From: Clostridiales bacterium
GTDB taxonomy: Bacteria > Bacillota > Clostridia > Oscillospirales > Oscillospiraceae
Reading direction: 5' to 3'
Length of the DNA stretch: 62,926 nt
Assembly (NCBI GenBank): GCA_019420945.1
Contig: JAHZGF010000031.1
Span: forward strand, 1 to 62,926
In this document: positions 1-8,535 of the stretch, piece by piece
How the letters are laid out: each line of letters opens with the position of its first letter
How positions within the stretch are numbered: position 1 is the stretch's first letter
Translations under genes and position numbers: made by a program
Notes under the pieces: model-generated
What the model saw: the letters and a program-made list of their open reading frames with translations, nothing else
What the model was told of the DNA's origin: nothing
The model's database searches: none

Positions 1-2
1 CC

Positions 3-65
3 GCACTGGCGGCCTATCCCATTATGAAGATGAAGCCCAAGAGTATTTTGTCGCAAATGAGTTAA
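3..65 (+). CDS. C-terminal stub of a third FtsX-type ABC permease (cut by window edge)
   Basis: The first 21 codons in this frame read to a TAA and end in MKPKSILSQMS, closely matching the C-termini of the next two permeases (MRLKPKQILSQME). It is therefore the tail of an upstream paralogue, making at least three permeases in tandem. It is followed directly by the ribosome binding site of the next gene, so the genes are probably co-transcribed. Only the tail is visible, so nothing can be said about the rest of the protein. Confidence 0.75.
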   Translation, partial: ALAAYPIMKMKPKSILSQMS

Positions 66-80
66 GGAGGTGCAGGCGAT

Positions 81-1349
81 ATGAATTTAGGAATACGAGC
101 GATTTTATATAGCGCACGGAAGTGGAAAAAGACGCTACTGGTGTTCTGTCTGCTCCTGGCTATTACCACCCTGGTGTTGTCCGGACTGGCGATTGCCGAC
201 GCTCAGGAGGAACAGGCCGAGGAAGTCCGGGGAACCACCGGGGCCAGCTTTACCGTGGAGAGAAATTTATCCACTGGTGGTTGGGCAAATGACAGTGATG
301 GTACTTATAGTACGCAGGAGTTTATCTCCGAAGATATGATTCAGGAAATTGCGTCTGTGGACGGAATCGAAGGATATGACGCTTCATTTATTTTGATGCC
401 ATTCTTCTATGATGAAACCGGGAAAGCACTGCCCGCAAAGGTGTACAGCTTTTTTACCTATGGCACTATCAATTCTGAATATAGCGAATTGTTCCTGTCA
501 GGGAAACTGGAGATTGTAGAAGGGTCGCATATTACAGACGATATAGACAATGGGATTATCATCAGCCGGGAACTCGCAGAAGAAAATGGGCTGGAAATTG
601 GCGACACAATAACAGGTGTATGCTACCCGGAAAACAACACCCCGGAAGTGGATATGCAACTCGTTGGTATTTTTGATGTGGTGGCGGACAAGGACGATCA
701 GGTGAATATGTATGACGCCTCATCCTACTTTGATTATTCCGATTATACCTTTTGCAGCATGGGGGCAATGGTCCAGTTGGTTGAAGGATGGGGAACCGAT
801 GAGATTGAAGAAGCAAACTTCTATGTTTCCGATGCTGCTCAATTAGATAGCGTAATTGCGGAAGTACAAAAGATTTCCTCTATCAACTGGAACAATTTCA
901 ATATCACTGCCAATGACGAGGTGTATCAGAATATCTCCAGCGCCCTCTCAGACACCGGCACTCTGATTACCACCCTCATCGTTGTCATTACCGTTGTGAG
1001 TATGGTGCTGATTATCCTCATCCTCTCCATGTCCATCCGCAGCCGAAAAAGAGAAACAGGCATTTTGCTGGCGGTGGGTATCGCCAAGCCTGCGGTCATT
1101 CTCCAATATGTGCTGGAAACCCTGCTGATCGCGGTAGTGGCCTTCCCGCTGGCGTATCTATCGAGCAAGCAGGTGGCTGGCACCCTGGGTACACTGTTCG
1201 GCAAGGCGGCGGAGAATGTCATCGTCACGACGGAACATTTCCTGCTGGTGGCCATCGTGGGCGGCGTCCTGCTGGTGGCGGCAGTGCTGGTGTCCAGTAT
1301 TTCGACCATGCGGTTGAAGCCCAAGCAGATTTTGTCGCAAATGGAGTAA
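81..1349 (+). CDS. ABC transporter permease, FtsX/MacB type (paralogue 1)
   Basis: A 422-residue membrane protein with one N-terminal transmembrane helix (about residues 18-40), a large extracytoplasmic domain (about 41-285, MacB_PCD-like) and three C-terminal helices (about 293-318, 343-362, 386-410) of the FtsX family. The start ATG follows AGGAGG. It precedes a near-copy and an ATPase gene, so it probably forms one half of a heteromeric exporter or a peptide-sensing/detoxifying complex at the cytoplasmic membrane. The membrane parts are almost identical to the next gene while the outside domain differs. The substrate is unknown. Antimicrobial-peptide or lantibiotic resistance is a common role for such cargo but is inference. 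Confidence 0.85.
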   Translation: MNLGIRAILYSARKWKKTLLVFCLLLAITTLVLSGLAIADAQEEQAEEVRGTTGASFTVERNLSTGGWANDSDGTYSTQEFISEDMIQEIASVDGIEGYDASFILMPFFYDETGKALPAKVYSFFTYGTINSEYSELFLSGKLEIVEGSHITDDIDNGIIISRELAEENGLEIGDTITGVCYPENNTPEVDMQLVGIFDVVADKDDQVNMYDASSYFDYSDYTFCSMGAMVQLVEGWGTDEIEEANFYVSDAAQLDSVIAEVQKISSINWNNFNITANDEVYQNISSALSDTGTLITTLIVVITVVSMVLIILILSMSIRSRKRETGILLAVGIAKPAVILQYVLETLLIAVVAFPLAYLSSKQVAGTLGTLFGKAAENVIVTTEHFLLVAIVGGVLLVAAVLVSSISTMRLKPKQILSQME

Positions 1350-1362
1350 AGGAGGACGCAAT

Positions 1363-2640
1363 ATGAATTTAGGAATACGAGCGATTTTATACAGCGCACG
1401 GAAGTGGAAAAAGACGCTACTGGTGTTCTTCCTGCTCCTGGCTATTACCACCCTGGTGCTGTCCGGGCTGGCGATTGCCGACGCCCAGGAGGAGCAGGCT
1501 GAGGAACTGCGGGGTGTGACGGGAACCAGTTTTACTGTGGAACGAAATCTATCTACTGGAGGCTGGACAAGCGGCAATGGCGGTTCATATAGTACGCAGG
1601 AATTTATTTCAGATGAAATGCTTCAGGAGATTGCCTCAGTAGACGGGATTGCCGGATATGATGCTTCGATTGTTTCAATGCCTTATTACTTCAAGGAAAC
1701 GGGCGACAGCGTGGTTACAACGGGCTATACCAACAGTTTTTATACCTATGGCTCTATCAATACGGAGTATAACGATTTATTCGTATCAGGACGATTTGAA
1801 TTGGTTGAAGGGTCCCATATCACAGAGGATATGACCAATGGCCTTATCATCAGCCGGGAACGTGCTGAACAGAATGGATTGAAAGTCGGCAGCAAAGTTG
1901 TTGGAATCAATGACCCTTATACCGATGATCCCGAAGTGGATATGGAAATTGTGGGGATTTTTGAAGTGGTGGCTGACAAGAACGATGAGGCCACAATGTA
2001 CGATGCGTCTACCATGTGGGATTTTTCTAACTATGCCTTTTGTAGCAAAGCTGCGATGGAGGCAATGTGTGTAAATTATGGTGATGGCAACAAAATTCAA
2101 GAGGCAGATTTCTATGTAACTGACGCAGCACAGTTAGAGAGCGTGATAAACGAAGTACAGAGCATTTCTTCTATCAACTGGAACAACTTTATTGTTACAG
2201 CCAATGATGAAGTGTATCAGAACATTTCAAGTTCTCTCTCTGACACAACTGCTTTGGTTACGACGCTGATTATTGTCATTACTGCTGTGAGCATGGTGCT
2301 GATTATTCTCATCCTCTCCATGTCCATTCGCAGCCGGAAACGGGAAACCGGCATTTTACTGGCGGTGGGTATTGCCAAGCCTGCGGTGATTCTCCAGTAT
2401 GTGCTGGAAACCCTGCTGATCGCAGTGTTGGCCTTTCCGCTGGCCTACCTCTCCAGTAAGCAGGTGGCTGGCACCCTGGGTACGCTGTTCGGCAAGGCGG
2501 CGGAGAATGTCATCGTCACGCCGGAACACTTTATGCTGGTAGCTATCGTGGGCGGCGTCCTGCTGGTGGCGGCAGTGCTGGTGTCCAGTATCTCGACCAT
2601 GCGATTAAAGCCCAAGCAGATTTTGGCGCAGATGGAATAA
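1363..2640 (+). CDS. ABC transporter permease, FtsX/MacB type (paralogue 2)
   Basis: A 425-residue paralogue of the preceding gene, starting 13 bases after its stop behind AAAGGAGG. The topology is the same: one N-terminal helix, an outside domain and three C-terminal FtsX helices. The first ~50 and last ~140 residues are almost identical to paralogue 1 at DNA and protein level, whereas the outside domain has diverged clearly, with substitutions and short insertions such as near residues 112-120. This suggests duplication followed by diversification of the exposed part, or gene conversion of the membrane parts. It likely pairs with the ATPase encoded 40 bases downstream. Confidence 0.85.
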   Translation: MNLGIRAILYSARKWKKTLLVFFLLLAITTLVLSGLAIADAQEEQAEELRGVTGTSFTVERNLSTGGWTSGNGGSYSTQEFISDEMLQEIASVDGIAGYDASIVSMPYYFKETGDSVVTTGYTNSFYTYGSINTEYNDLFVSGRFELVEGSHITEDMTNGLIISRERAEQNGLKVGSKVVGINDPYTDDPEVDMEIVGIFEVVADKNDEATMYDASTMWDFSNYAFCSKAAMEAMCVNYGDGNKIQEADFYVTDAAQLESVINEVQSISSINWNNFIVTANDEVYQNISSSLSDTTALVTTLIIVITAVSMVLIILILSMSIRSRKRETGILLAVGIAKPAVILQYVLETLLIAVLAFPLAYLSSKQVAGTLGTLFGKAAENVIVTPEHFMLVAIVGGVLLVAAVLVSSISTMRLKPKQILAQME

Positions 2641-2680
2641 GACCATCCACCCCCTAAAATAACGAAATGAGGTAATCACT

Positions 2681-3385
2681 ATGAGTATCATGGAAATCAA
2701 GCAAGTGGGATATTCCTACGATAATAAAAAGAAAGTCTTAAAAGGCGTCAACGCCGAAATGGAACAGGGCAAACTCTACGCCATCCTGGGGCCTTCCGGC
2801 TGCGGCAAAACCACCCTGCTCTCCCTGATCGGCGGCTTGGACAGCCCCGGTAGCGGCCAAATCTACTTCGATGGGCAGGACATTGCCAAGACGGGTCTTT
2901 CCGACCATCGGAAAAACCATGTGGCATTTATCTTCCAGGCGTACAACTTGATTGACTATTTGACCCCCGCAGAGAATGTGTCGCTGACTTCCAAGCTGCC
3001 GCCGCTGCCCATTCTGGAGCGGCTGGGGCTGACGAAAGAAGAATCGAAGCGCAATGTGCTGAAACTCTCCGGCGGCCAGCAGCAGCGGGTGGCTATCGCC
3101 CGTGCCCTGGCAAGCGAGGCCCCGGTGATCCTGGCCGATGAGCCTACCGGCAATCTGGACGAGGACACCGCCCAGGACATTACCGAGATCCTCAAAGAGA
3201 GCGCCCACAAGATGAACAAGTGTGTGGTGGTCGTTACCCACTCCAATGAGCTGGCAAAACAGGCCGATGTAGTGTTCCGGCTGAAAAAAGGTGAGCTGCA
3301 GGTGCTGGAGCGCGTTCAAGATGGAGCCGCCCAGCCCCAATCCCGCAGAAACAACGCTCCCCGCAGTGAAAGGAGGGCGCATTGA
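2681..3385 (+). CDS. ABC transporter ATP-binding protein (MacB/LolD family)
   Basis: A 234-residue ATPase with Walker A GPSGCGKT (residues 37-44), Q-loop Gln86, signature LSGGQ (129-133), Walker B VILADE (149-154), D-loop and switch His187. It energises the permeases encoded upstream. The stretch between Q-loop and signature is only about 43 residues, shorter than in typical MacB/LolD proteins, so the helical subdomain appears trimmed. The C-terminus (residues ~205-234) is a basic, low-complexity tail. The ATG start lies 8 bases after GAGG. Its stop overlaps the next start (TGATG), indicating translational coupling. Confidence 0.9.
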   Translation: MSIMEIKQVGYSYDNKKKVLKGVNAEMEQGKLYAILGPSGCGKTTLLSLIGGLDSPGSGQIYFDGQDIAKTGLSDHRKNHVAFIFQAYNLIDYLTPAENVSLTSKLPPLPILERLGLTKEESKRNVLKLSGGQQQRVAIARALASEAPVILADEPTGNLDEDTAQDITEILKESAHKMNKCVVVVTHSNELAKQADVVFRLKKGELQVLERVQDGAAQPQSRRNNAPRSERRAH

Positions 3386-3804
3386 TGGAGATGGACAGCA
3401 ATCCAATCACAAAGCCCTCGAAAAAAGGAGCTATCCTTTCCGCAGTTTTTTATGCTCTTGCGGTGGTGCTGCTGATTACAGCTTTTGTCTCCCTGGCAGC
3501 CTGCCATCAAAACATTTCCCGGCAACTTGAGCAGGGCGTCCCTGTGCAGGGCAATGAACTGGCCGTTGTGAATCTCTACCTTACAAGCTGTGTGCAGTAT
3601 TTCGCCTTTGCCGCCGCCATGGTGTTTTGCGGCAAGGCTGCCCCCAAGGTGCTGGCGCTCAAGAACGAGACGCCGGTACAGGTTACTCCCTATATGCTCA
3701 ATCCCCCGGCAGAGGCCTCTGGCTCCACCTTTACGGAAGAAGTGGAGCCAGAGGAGGACGATGACGATTGGGAAGGCTGGGAATTTCGGGAGCAAGACAA
3801 GTAA
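3385..3804 (+). CDS. Small membrane protein of the ABC cargo operon
   Basis: A 139-residue protein of unknown function. The ATG overlaps the ATPase stop codon and follows AAAGGAGG by 8 bases. Two hydrophobic helices are visible, about residues 15-38 and 65-85, and the C-terminal third is highly acidic with a run of Glu/Asp. Its position between the ATPase and the winged-helix gene suggests an accessory subunit or membrane regulator of the transporter. I do not recognise a named family. Confidence 0.7.
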   Translation: MEMDSNPITKPSKKGAILSAVFYALAVVLLITAFVSLAACHQNISRQLEQGVPVQGNELAVVNLYLTSCVQYFAFAAAMVFCGKAAPKVLALKNETPVQVTPYMLNPPAEASGSTFTEEVEPEEDDDDWEGWEFREQDK

Positions 3805-3856
3805 ATCAGGGGTTCATGCAGCAGCACGAAGGGCAAACAGAATCTCGTTCATAAGC

Positions 3857-4294
3857 ATGGGAGGTGATAGAATTAGACGAGTCATTATTCTGGAACTGCA
3901 GGAAGAGGATGGGGAAGTTTTTGAGGACTTTCTTTCGTTTTTGCAGGATCATCCCGAAATCGAGAACTGCAAACAGAACAAGGACTCCATCATCTCTCTT
4001 CCAGGGCTTGAAATCTATCCACGACAACGCAGGGTGTATCGAAATGAGCAGGAGATCCCCCTTACCAAGACGGAATATGAGATCCTTCTGTACTTATTCC
4101 AAAACTCTAACCATGTCTTAACGCACAGCCAAATCTACGAGAGGATTTGGCAGGAGCCAGACTATGGGGAGGCCCGGAAGCTGGTCAGCCATCATGTGCA
4201 GGCCATCCGGCGCAAGCTGAATTTGAAGCCGGATTCCGGTGTTTACCTGCGGTGCATCCGTGATGTGGGATACAGTTTCGAGAGAAAGAAATGA
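3857..4294 (+). CDS. Orphan OmpR/PhoB-type winged-helix DNA-binding protein
   Basis: The C-terminal ~95 residues form a Trans_reg_C winged helix: a strand region around the PGLEIYPRQRRVYR segment, LTKTEYEILLYL, then recognition helix and wing ending in RDVGYSFERK. There is no receiver domain; the N-terminal ~45 residues are short and acidic. It is therefore a response-regulator-like output domain without phosphorylation input. The ATG at 3857 has no upstream ribosome binding site, while GGGAGG at 3859-3864 sits 7 bases before an in-frame ATT at 3872, the better-placed start. It probably controls the cargo operon, which would be autoregulation by position. It ends at a shared hairpin. Confidence 0.75.
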   Translation: MGGDRIRRVIILELQEEDGEVFEDFLSFLQDHPEIENCKQNKDSIISLPGLEIYPRQRRVYRNEQEIPLTKTEYEILLYLFQNSNHVLTHSQIYERIWQEPDYGEARKLVSHHVQAIRRKLNLKPDSGVYLRCIRDVGYSFERKK

Positions 4295-4295
4295 G

Positions 4296-4330
4296 AGGCA
4301 GCAGCCTGAACCAGGCTGCTGCTTCCTTTT
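4296..4330 (+). terminator. Bidirectional rho-independent terminator between cargo and transfer module
   Basis: A perfect stem GCAGCAGCCTG / CAGGCTGCTGC (4298-4308 and 4312-4322) with loop AAC is followed by TTCCTTTT on the plus strand. It sits between two convergent genes and likely ends both transcripts. Confidence 0.75.
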
Positions 4331-6086
4331 ACTCTTTGGCCCTGAAGAAGCTGAGGGCGTCGGTGCGCTGCCCGTTTTGCCATACCTCGAAGTGGAGGTG
4401 GTTTCCGGTAGAGTTCCCGGTGGTGCCTACATAGCCAATCACCTCGCCCTGCTTGACCTCCTGGCCTGCCACCACACAGATGGAGGAACAGTGGGCATAC
4501 AGGGTTTCGTAGGTGTCGTTGTGGCGTACTTTGATATAGTATCCGTACCCGCCGCCCCAGGAGTCTATCCCGTTGGCGATGGTGACGGTGCCATCCGCAG
4601 CCGCAAGGATGGGGGTGCCGCCCGGAGCGCCGATGTCGGTGCCGCTGTGGTAGTCAATCTCCCCGGTAAAGGGATCCGCCCGGTAGCCGAACCAAGAGGT
4701 GATGGTGTAGCTCTGAGGCAGCGGCCATTGGAAGATGCCCGTTCCTTCCCAGTTGGTATTGGGGTCTATGATTTGCCCGCCGCCGCTGACGTAACCGCCC
4801 AGCAGTTCGGCCCACAGGTTTTTATTTTCCGGCTCTGTCATCAGGGCCAGGTATTCGTTCTGCCGGTCATTGAAGCTGTATTGCTGGGCCATTTCCTCCG
4901 GTGTTTTGTGGGTGATGGTAATTTCCAGAATGGTTTCCGTCACCGTCTCCGTGCTGGTAACCTCATTTCCGTTCTCATCTGTGGAAGTCACCTCTACAGA
5001 ACTGCTCTCCGTGCGGGTGTTGTAGCTGATGGCATTCATCTCCCACATGATACTCCGCAGTTCATCCACCTGGGCATCGTCCAGCGAGGCCACCTGGGAG
5101 CCATCTTCTGCGCCCGTCACTTTTGCAGAGAATACCGCAAGGACATCTTCCCAATTAACAGACAGTATCCCATCGTTGGAGGTGACCTCTTGCCTGTCGT
5201 GGGGGTTGGCGGCTTCAATCTCCTGAATGCGCGCCTGGTATTCTCCGTTGAGGTCAGCCACCGCCTGGGTCACGCTGGTTCCCGTCCCGGTGGACTCTGA
5301 ACCGAAGAACAGGCCGAAGCAGGAGCCGACAATCAATGCAATCAGGCATATCAGCAGGATGATCACAACAGCGATCCAGCCACCGGCAGCGATGGCGGCA
5401 ATCAATCCCTTCACTGCCGCAATGGTCGCTTTTATGGCTGTGGCAGTCACCTTAACAGCGGCCTTGACCCCAGTGACCGTCGCTTTCGCTGCGGCTCTGG
5501 CGGCATGGGCGGCTGCCTTTGCCGCCTTTGCGGTGGCCTGAGCTGTTCTCTGCGCCACCTTAGCGGATTTCTGTGCGATCTTGATGCTTTTGGCGCCCTG
5601 CTTGACCCCCTTCAGGGTCCGGTTGGCTGTCTTTACCGCTTTTGCCGGCTTCCCCTTGACGCCCTTCACCACAGCGTTCTTGGTCTTGATTTTGGAGGCC
5701 GCACTCTTGGCGGCCTTTCCCGTTTGGGATGCGGCTTTTGAGGCGGGACCCTCGGCCTGCTTGCGAATGCGGGCTATTTCACGCTTCTTCCGCACTTTTT
5801 TGGCGGTGGTCTGCGCCAGCTTTTTGCCGCCCCGATAGGTCAAATCCGCCCCTTTCTTGGCAGTGCTCTCCATGCCGGACAGCATCTGATCCCCGGCAGT
5901 GTTGGCCGGGGCATTGGAGGACTCTCCCTGCTGGCTGGCGAAGGGCGTTTCCTTTATCTCGGAAACGGATTTTTCCTTGGATTTCAACCACAAGTCCTTC
6001 ATAGCGGTTTTCGGGGCTTTGGCCGCACTCTCCAGCAGTTTGGGCTTGCCGCCCACCGGTTTGGTCTTTATTTCTTTCAAAGGCAT
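4329..6086 (-). CDS. CD1108-family mobile-element protein with M23 peptidase domain
   Basis: A 585-residue protein. The first ~220 residues are Lys/Ala-rich and repetitive, likely cytoplasmic or nucleic-acid binding. One membrane helix follows at about 235-262, then an outside region and a C-terminal lysostaphin-like M23 domain with HSGTDIG (~residue 480) and HLHFEVW (~562), the zinc ligands. This is the wall-degrading component that opens peptidoglycan for the mating channel. The family is known from CTn/Tn1549 elements; here it lacks an extra NlpC/P60 domain. AGGAGG is only one base from the ATG at 6086, so the TTG at 6080 (7-base spacing) is the likelier start. It is the last gene of the transfer operon. 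Confidence 0.88.
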   Translation of the reverse strand: MPLKEIKTKPVGGKPKLLESAAKAPKTAMKDLWLKSKEKSVSEIKETPFASQQGESSNAPANTAGDQMLSGMESTAKKGADLTYRGGKKLAQTTAKKVRKKREIARIRKQAEGPASKAASQTGKAAKSAASKIKTKNAVVKGVKGKPAKAVKTANRTLKGVKQGAKSIKIAQKSAKVAQRTAQATAKAAKAAAHAARAAAKATVTGVKAAVKVTATAIKATIAAVKGLIAAIAAGGWIAVVIILLICLIALIVGSCFGLFFGSESTGTGTSVTQAVADLNGEYQARIQEIEAANPHDRQEVTSNDGILSVNWEDVLAVFSAKVTGAEDGSQVASLDDAQVDELRSIMWEMNAISYNTRTESSSVEVTSTDENGNEVTSTETVTETILEITITHKTPEEMAQQYSFNDRQNEYLALMTEPENKNLWAELLGGYVSGGGQIIDPNTNWEGTGIFQWPLPQSYTITSWFGYRADPFTGEIDYHSGTDIGAPGGTPILAAADGTVTIANGIDSWGGGYGYYIKVRHNDTYETLYAHCSSICVVAGQEVKQGEVIGYVGTTGNSTGNHLHFEVWQNGQRTDALSFFRAKE

Positions 6087-6107
6087 ACCTCCTGCAAAAA
6101 AAGAATA

Positions 6108-6131
6108 CAGGGGGCCGAAGGAGGCCCCCTG
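6108..6131 (-). terminator. Intra-operon hairpin with T tract
   Basis: The stem CAGGGGGCC/GGCCCCCTG with a 6-base loop is followed on the minus strand by TATTCTTTTTTTG. It lies between virB4 and the M23 gene, so it is a terminator or attenuator inside the operon. Confidence 0.65.
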
Positions 6132-6153
6132 GGAAATGGCAGATTCATGGATG

Positions 6154-8502
6154 TTACACCCCTCTCAGGGCTTCATCCGGCTTGGTGGTCATCAGCTGGT
6201 ACAGGCGGGTGTTGCGGGGGAAGCTGTTCTCAAAGGGGACGATGTTCCCGGCGCAGCGGATGAGGCCGCAGCCCGCCGACACATTGGTGATGTACCCCAG
6301 TTGGGTGTCGGAGATGTGCAGGAGGCCCGCCAACTCGTCACGGTCTGTGGCGGATTGATTCAGCAGGATGAGGAATTCGCTGTTCGCCAGCATAAGGCGG
6401 GCGGTATCGGAACGGAGCAGTTCCTCCACATTCTGCGTGAGCCCTGTCACGAGGCCGTTGTACTTGCGGATGCGCTTCCACAGCTTGTAGAAAAAGTCGG
6501 CGCTGTACTGATAGCGAAACAGCAGATAGAACTCGTCCGCAAACACCCAGGTGGTCTTGCCCTTCTTCCAGTTCTGAATCACCCGGTTGAAGATGGCGTC
6601 CAGCGTGACCAGCATTCCAATGGGCATAAGCTGTTCCCCAAGTTCCCGGATATCGTAGGCGATGATCCTCGCCTTGGTATCCACATTGGTGGGCTGGGCA
6701 AATGTGTTGAGGCTGCCGGTGATGAAGAGCTCGGAGGAAAGGGCAAGCCCCCTGGCCTCCGGCTCCGGCTGTTTCAAGAGGGTGTAGTATAGATCCTTCA
6801 GGGTGGGCACCTCGCCCTGGTAGTTGTTGGCCATGTACTCCCGGTACACGTCGTAGGTGCAGCGGTCCAGGATGGATTTCTCCTTGGCAGAAACACCTCC
6901 GGCGCCCACCAGCTGTTCAAACAGGGAGAGGATGAACTCGGATTTCTCAATCAGCGGGTTGCGCTCATCCCCATAGGCTTTGTCCATGTCCAGCGCATTG
7001 ATGTGGGTATCGGAAGAGGCCGACACCCGAATCACCTCGCCGCCCAACGCTTCCGTCAGGAAGCCAAATTCGGATTCGGGGTCCAGAATGAGGATATCGT
7101 CATCGGTGGACAGGGCAATGCTGACAATCTCCTCCTTGGCGGAGAAAGATTTGCCGGATCCGCTGACACCCAAACGAAAGCTGTTCCCGTTGAGGAGTTT
7201 GCGGCGGTCCGCCACAATCATGTTCTTGGAAACAGCGTTCTGCCCGTAGTAGATGCCGCCGCCCTGGAGGATCTCCTGGGCACGGAAGGGAATCAGCACC
7301 GCAGTGCTCTCTGTGGTCAGGGTACGCAGGGCATGGATCTTCCGCAGTCCATAGGGCAGAACGGTGTCCAGGCCATCCTTCTGCTGCCAGCGCAGCGTGC
7401 TCATCTGGCACAGATGCTTTCTGGCCACGGTGAGGATGGTTTCGGTATCCGAGTCCAGCTGCTCCTTGGTGTCGGCCAGATGCACCAGCGTCACCAGGCC
7501 GAACATCATCCTTTGATCCCTGTTGGTGAGGTCGTCCAGCATCTCCTTGGTTTCCTTGCGCTGCTGCTCCATGTCGTAGGGCAGCACGGCGGAGAAATTG
7601 TTGGCGGCATTCTGTTTCCGCTGCCAGTTGGCCGCATTGGTCTCCACACCCAGCAGTTTGTTCTGGATCTCCCTCACCGCCTCGTCGGTGGGAACCGGTA
7701 GGACGTCGATGGACAGCATAAGGCTGCGGTCCATGTCGCAGAGTTCGGCAATCATGGAGTCTTTGATGTAGGTGGCGTAATCCTGCAGGTAGAGTACCCG
7801 GCCCCATCGCTCATCGATGCGGAAGTGGTCCTTCTGAAATTCCATGGAGTCAGGGCAGAGCCAATCCTTGAAGCTGTGGCCCTTTTTCATGTGCTCTCGC
7901 AGGTCGAAGGCAAAGGCCGCAGGCTCCGAACCCTTGAAGAAATCCCGGAACAGCTGCAGCCTGGCGGCGGCGTCCAGTTCCCGCCCTACCGAGGATAGCT
8001 GAGACAGGTGATTGATAAGGTCCGTGCCTACACGGGAGAAATAGGTGCGGGCTTCATCAATATTCCGCTTGGCTACCGTGATGGTGATGTAGCGGTCCTG
8101 TACGACGCTGTTGTTGGTGCCGGTAACCTTGGAGAGCAGCATTTCATTGTACTCCCTGCGGAAATGGTCCAGGCCGTCCTCCCGCATGGGGAGCAGCAGG
8201 GATTTCTCGAACTGCGCCTTGTCGATCCGCCGGTTGTGGATGGTAATTTTGGCGCTGGCCCCGGAATCCAGAGCGTTGAGGAGTTCTGAATAGTCCAGGA
8301 ACATGGCGGTCTTATCGTCCTTGCTGGCAATGCTGTAATTGATGTCGGTAAAGGAGAAGGTTTTGGAGAACCGGCTCCCCACCTGAAAAATCCCATCCGG
8401 CCAGATGCGCTGGATGGGGATTGCGTCCTGTACGGACTTGGGAATTTTGAATTTCTCTTTTTCCAACTTCGTTGCTTTGGTAAGCGTTTTGATTATAGGC
8501 AT
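6154..8502 (-). CDS. VirB4/TraE-like conjugation ATPase
   Basis: A 782-residue type IV secretion ATPase. Walker A is GVSGSGKS (~residues 440-447) and Walker B is WVFADE (~651). The N-terminal ~400 residues form the VirB4 CagE/TrbE region. It powers assembly or substrate transfer of the mating channel at the inner face of the membrane. The ATG follows AAAGGACGG. Length and neighbours (PrgI and VirB6-like upstream, M23 peptidase downstream) match the CD1110-type gene of CTn elements. Confidence 0.93.
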   Translation of the reverse strand: MPIIKTLTKATKLEKEKFKIPKSVQDAIPIQRIWPDGIFQVGSRFSKTFSFTDINYSIASKDDKTAMFLDYSELLNALDSGASAKITIHNRRIDKAQFEKSLLLPMREDGLDHFRREYNEMLLSKVTGTNNSVVQDRYITITVAKRNIDEARTYFSRVGTDLINHLSQLSSVGRELDAAARLQLFRDFFKGSEPAAFAFDLREHMKKGHSFKDWLCPDSMEFQKDHFRIDERWGRVLYLQDYATYIKDSMIAELCDMDRSLMLSIDVLPVPTDEAVREIQNKLLGVETNAANWQRKQNAANNFSAVLPYDMEQQRKETKEMLDDLTNRDQRMMFGLVTLVHLADTKEQLDSDTETILTVARKHLCQMSTLRWQQKDGLDTVLPYGLRKIHALRTLTTESTAVLIPFRAQEILQGGGIYYGQNAVSKNMIVADRRKLLNGNSFRLGVSGSGKSFSAKEEIVSIALSTDDDILILDPESEFGFLTEALGGEVIRVSASSDTHINALDMDKAYGDERNPLIEKSEFILSLFEQLVGAGGVSAKEKSILDRCTYDVYREYMANNYQGEVPTLKDLYYTLLKQPEPEARGLALSSELFITGSLNTFAQPTNVDTKARIIAYDIRELGEQLMPIGMLVTLDAIFNRVIQNWKKGKTTWVFADEFYLLFRYQYSADFFYKLWKRIRKYNGLVTGLTQNVEELLRSDTARLMLANSEFLILLNQSATDRDELAGLLHISDTQLGYITNVSAGCGLIRCAGNIVPFENSFPRNTRLYQLMTTKPDEALRGV

Positions 8503-8535
8503 CCGTCCTTTTCTAAGAGATTTTTGTGTTGGGCA

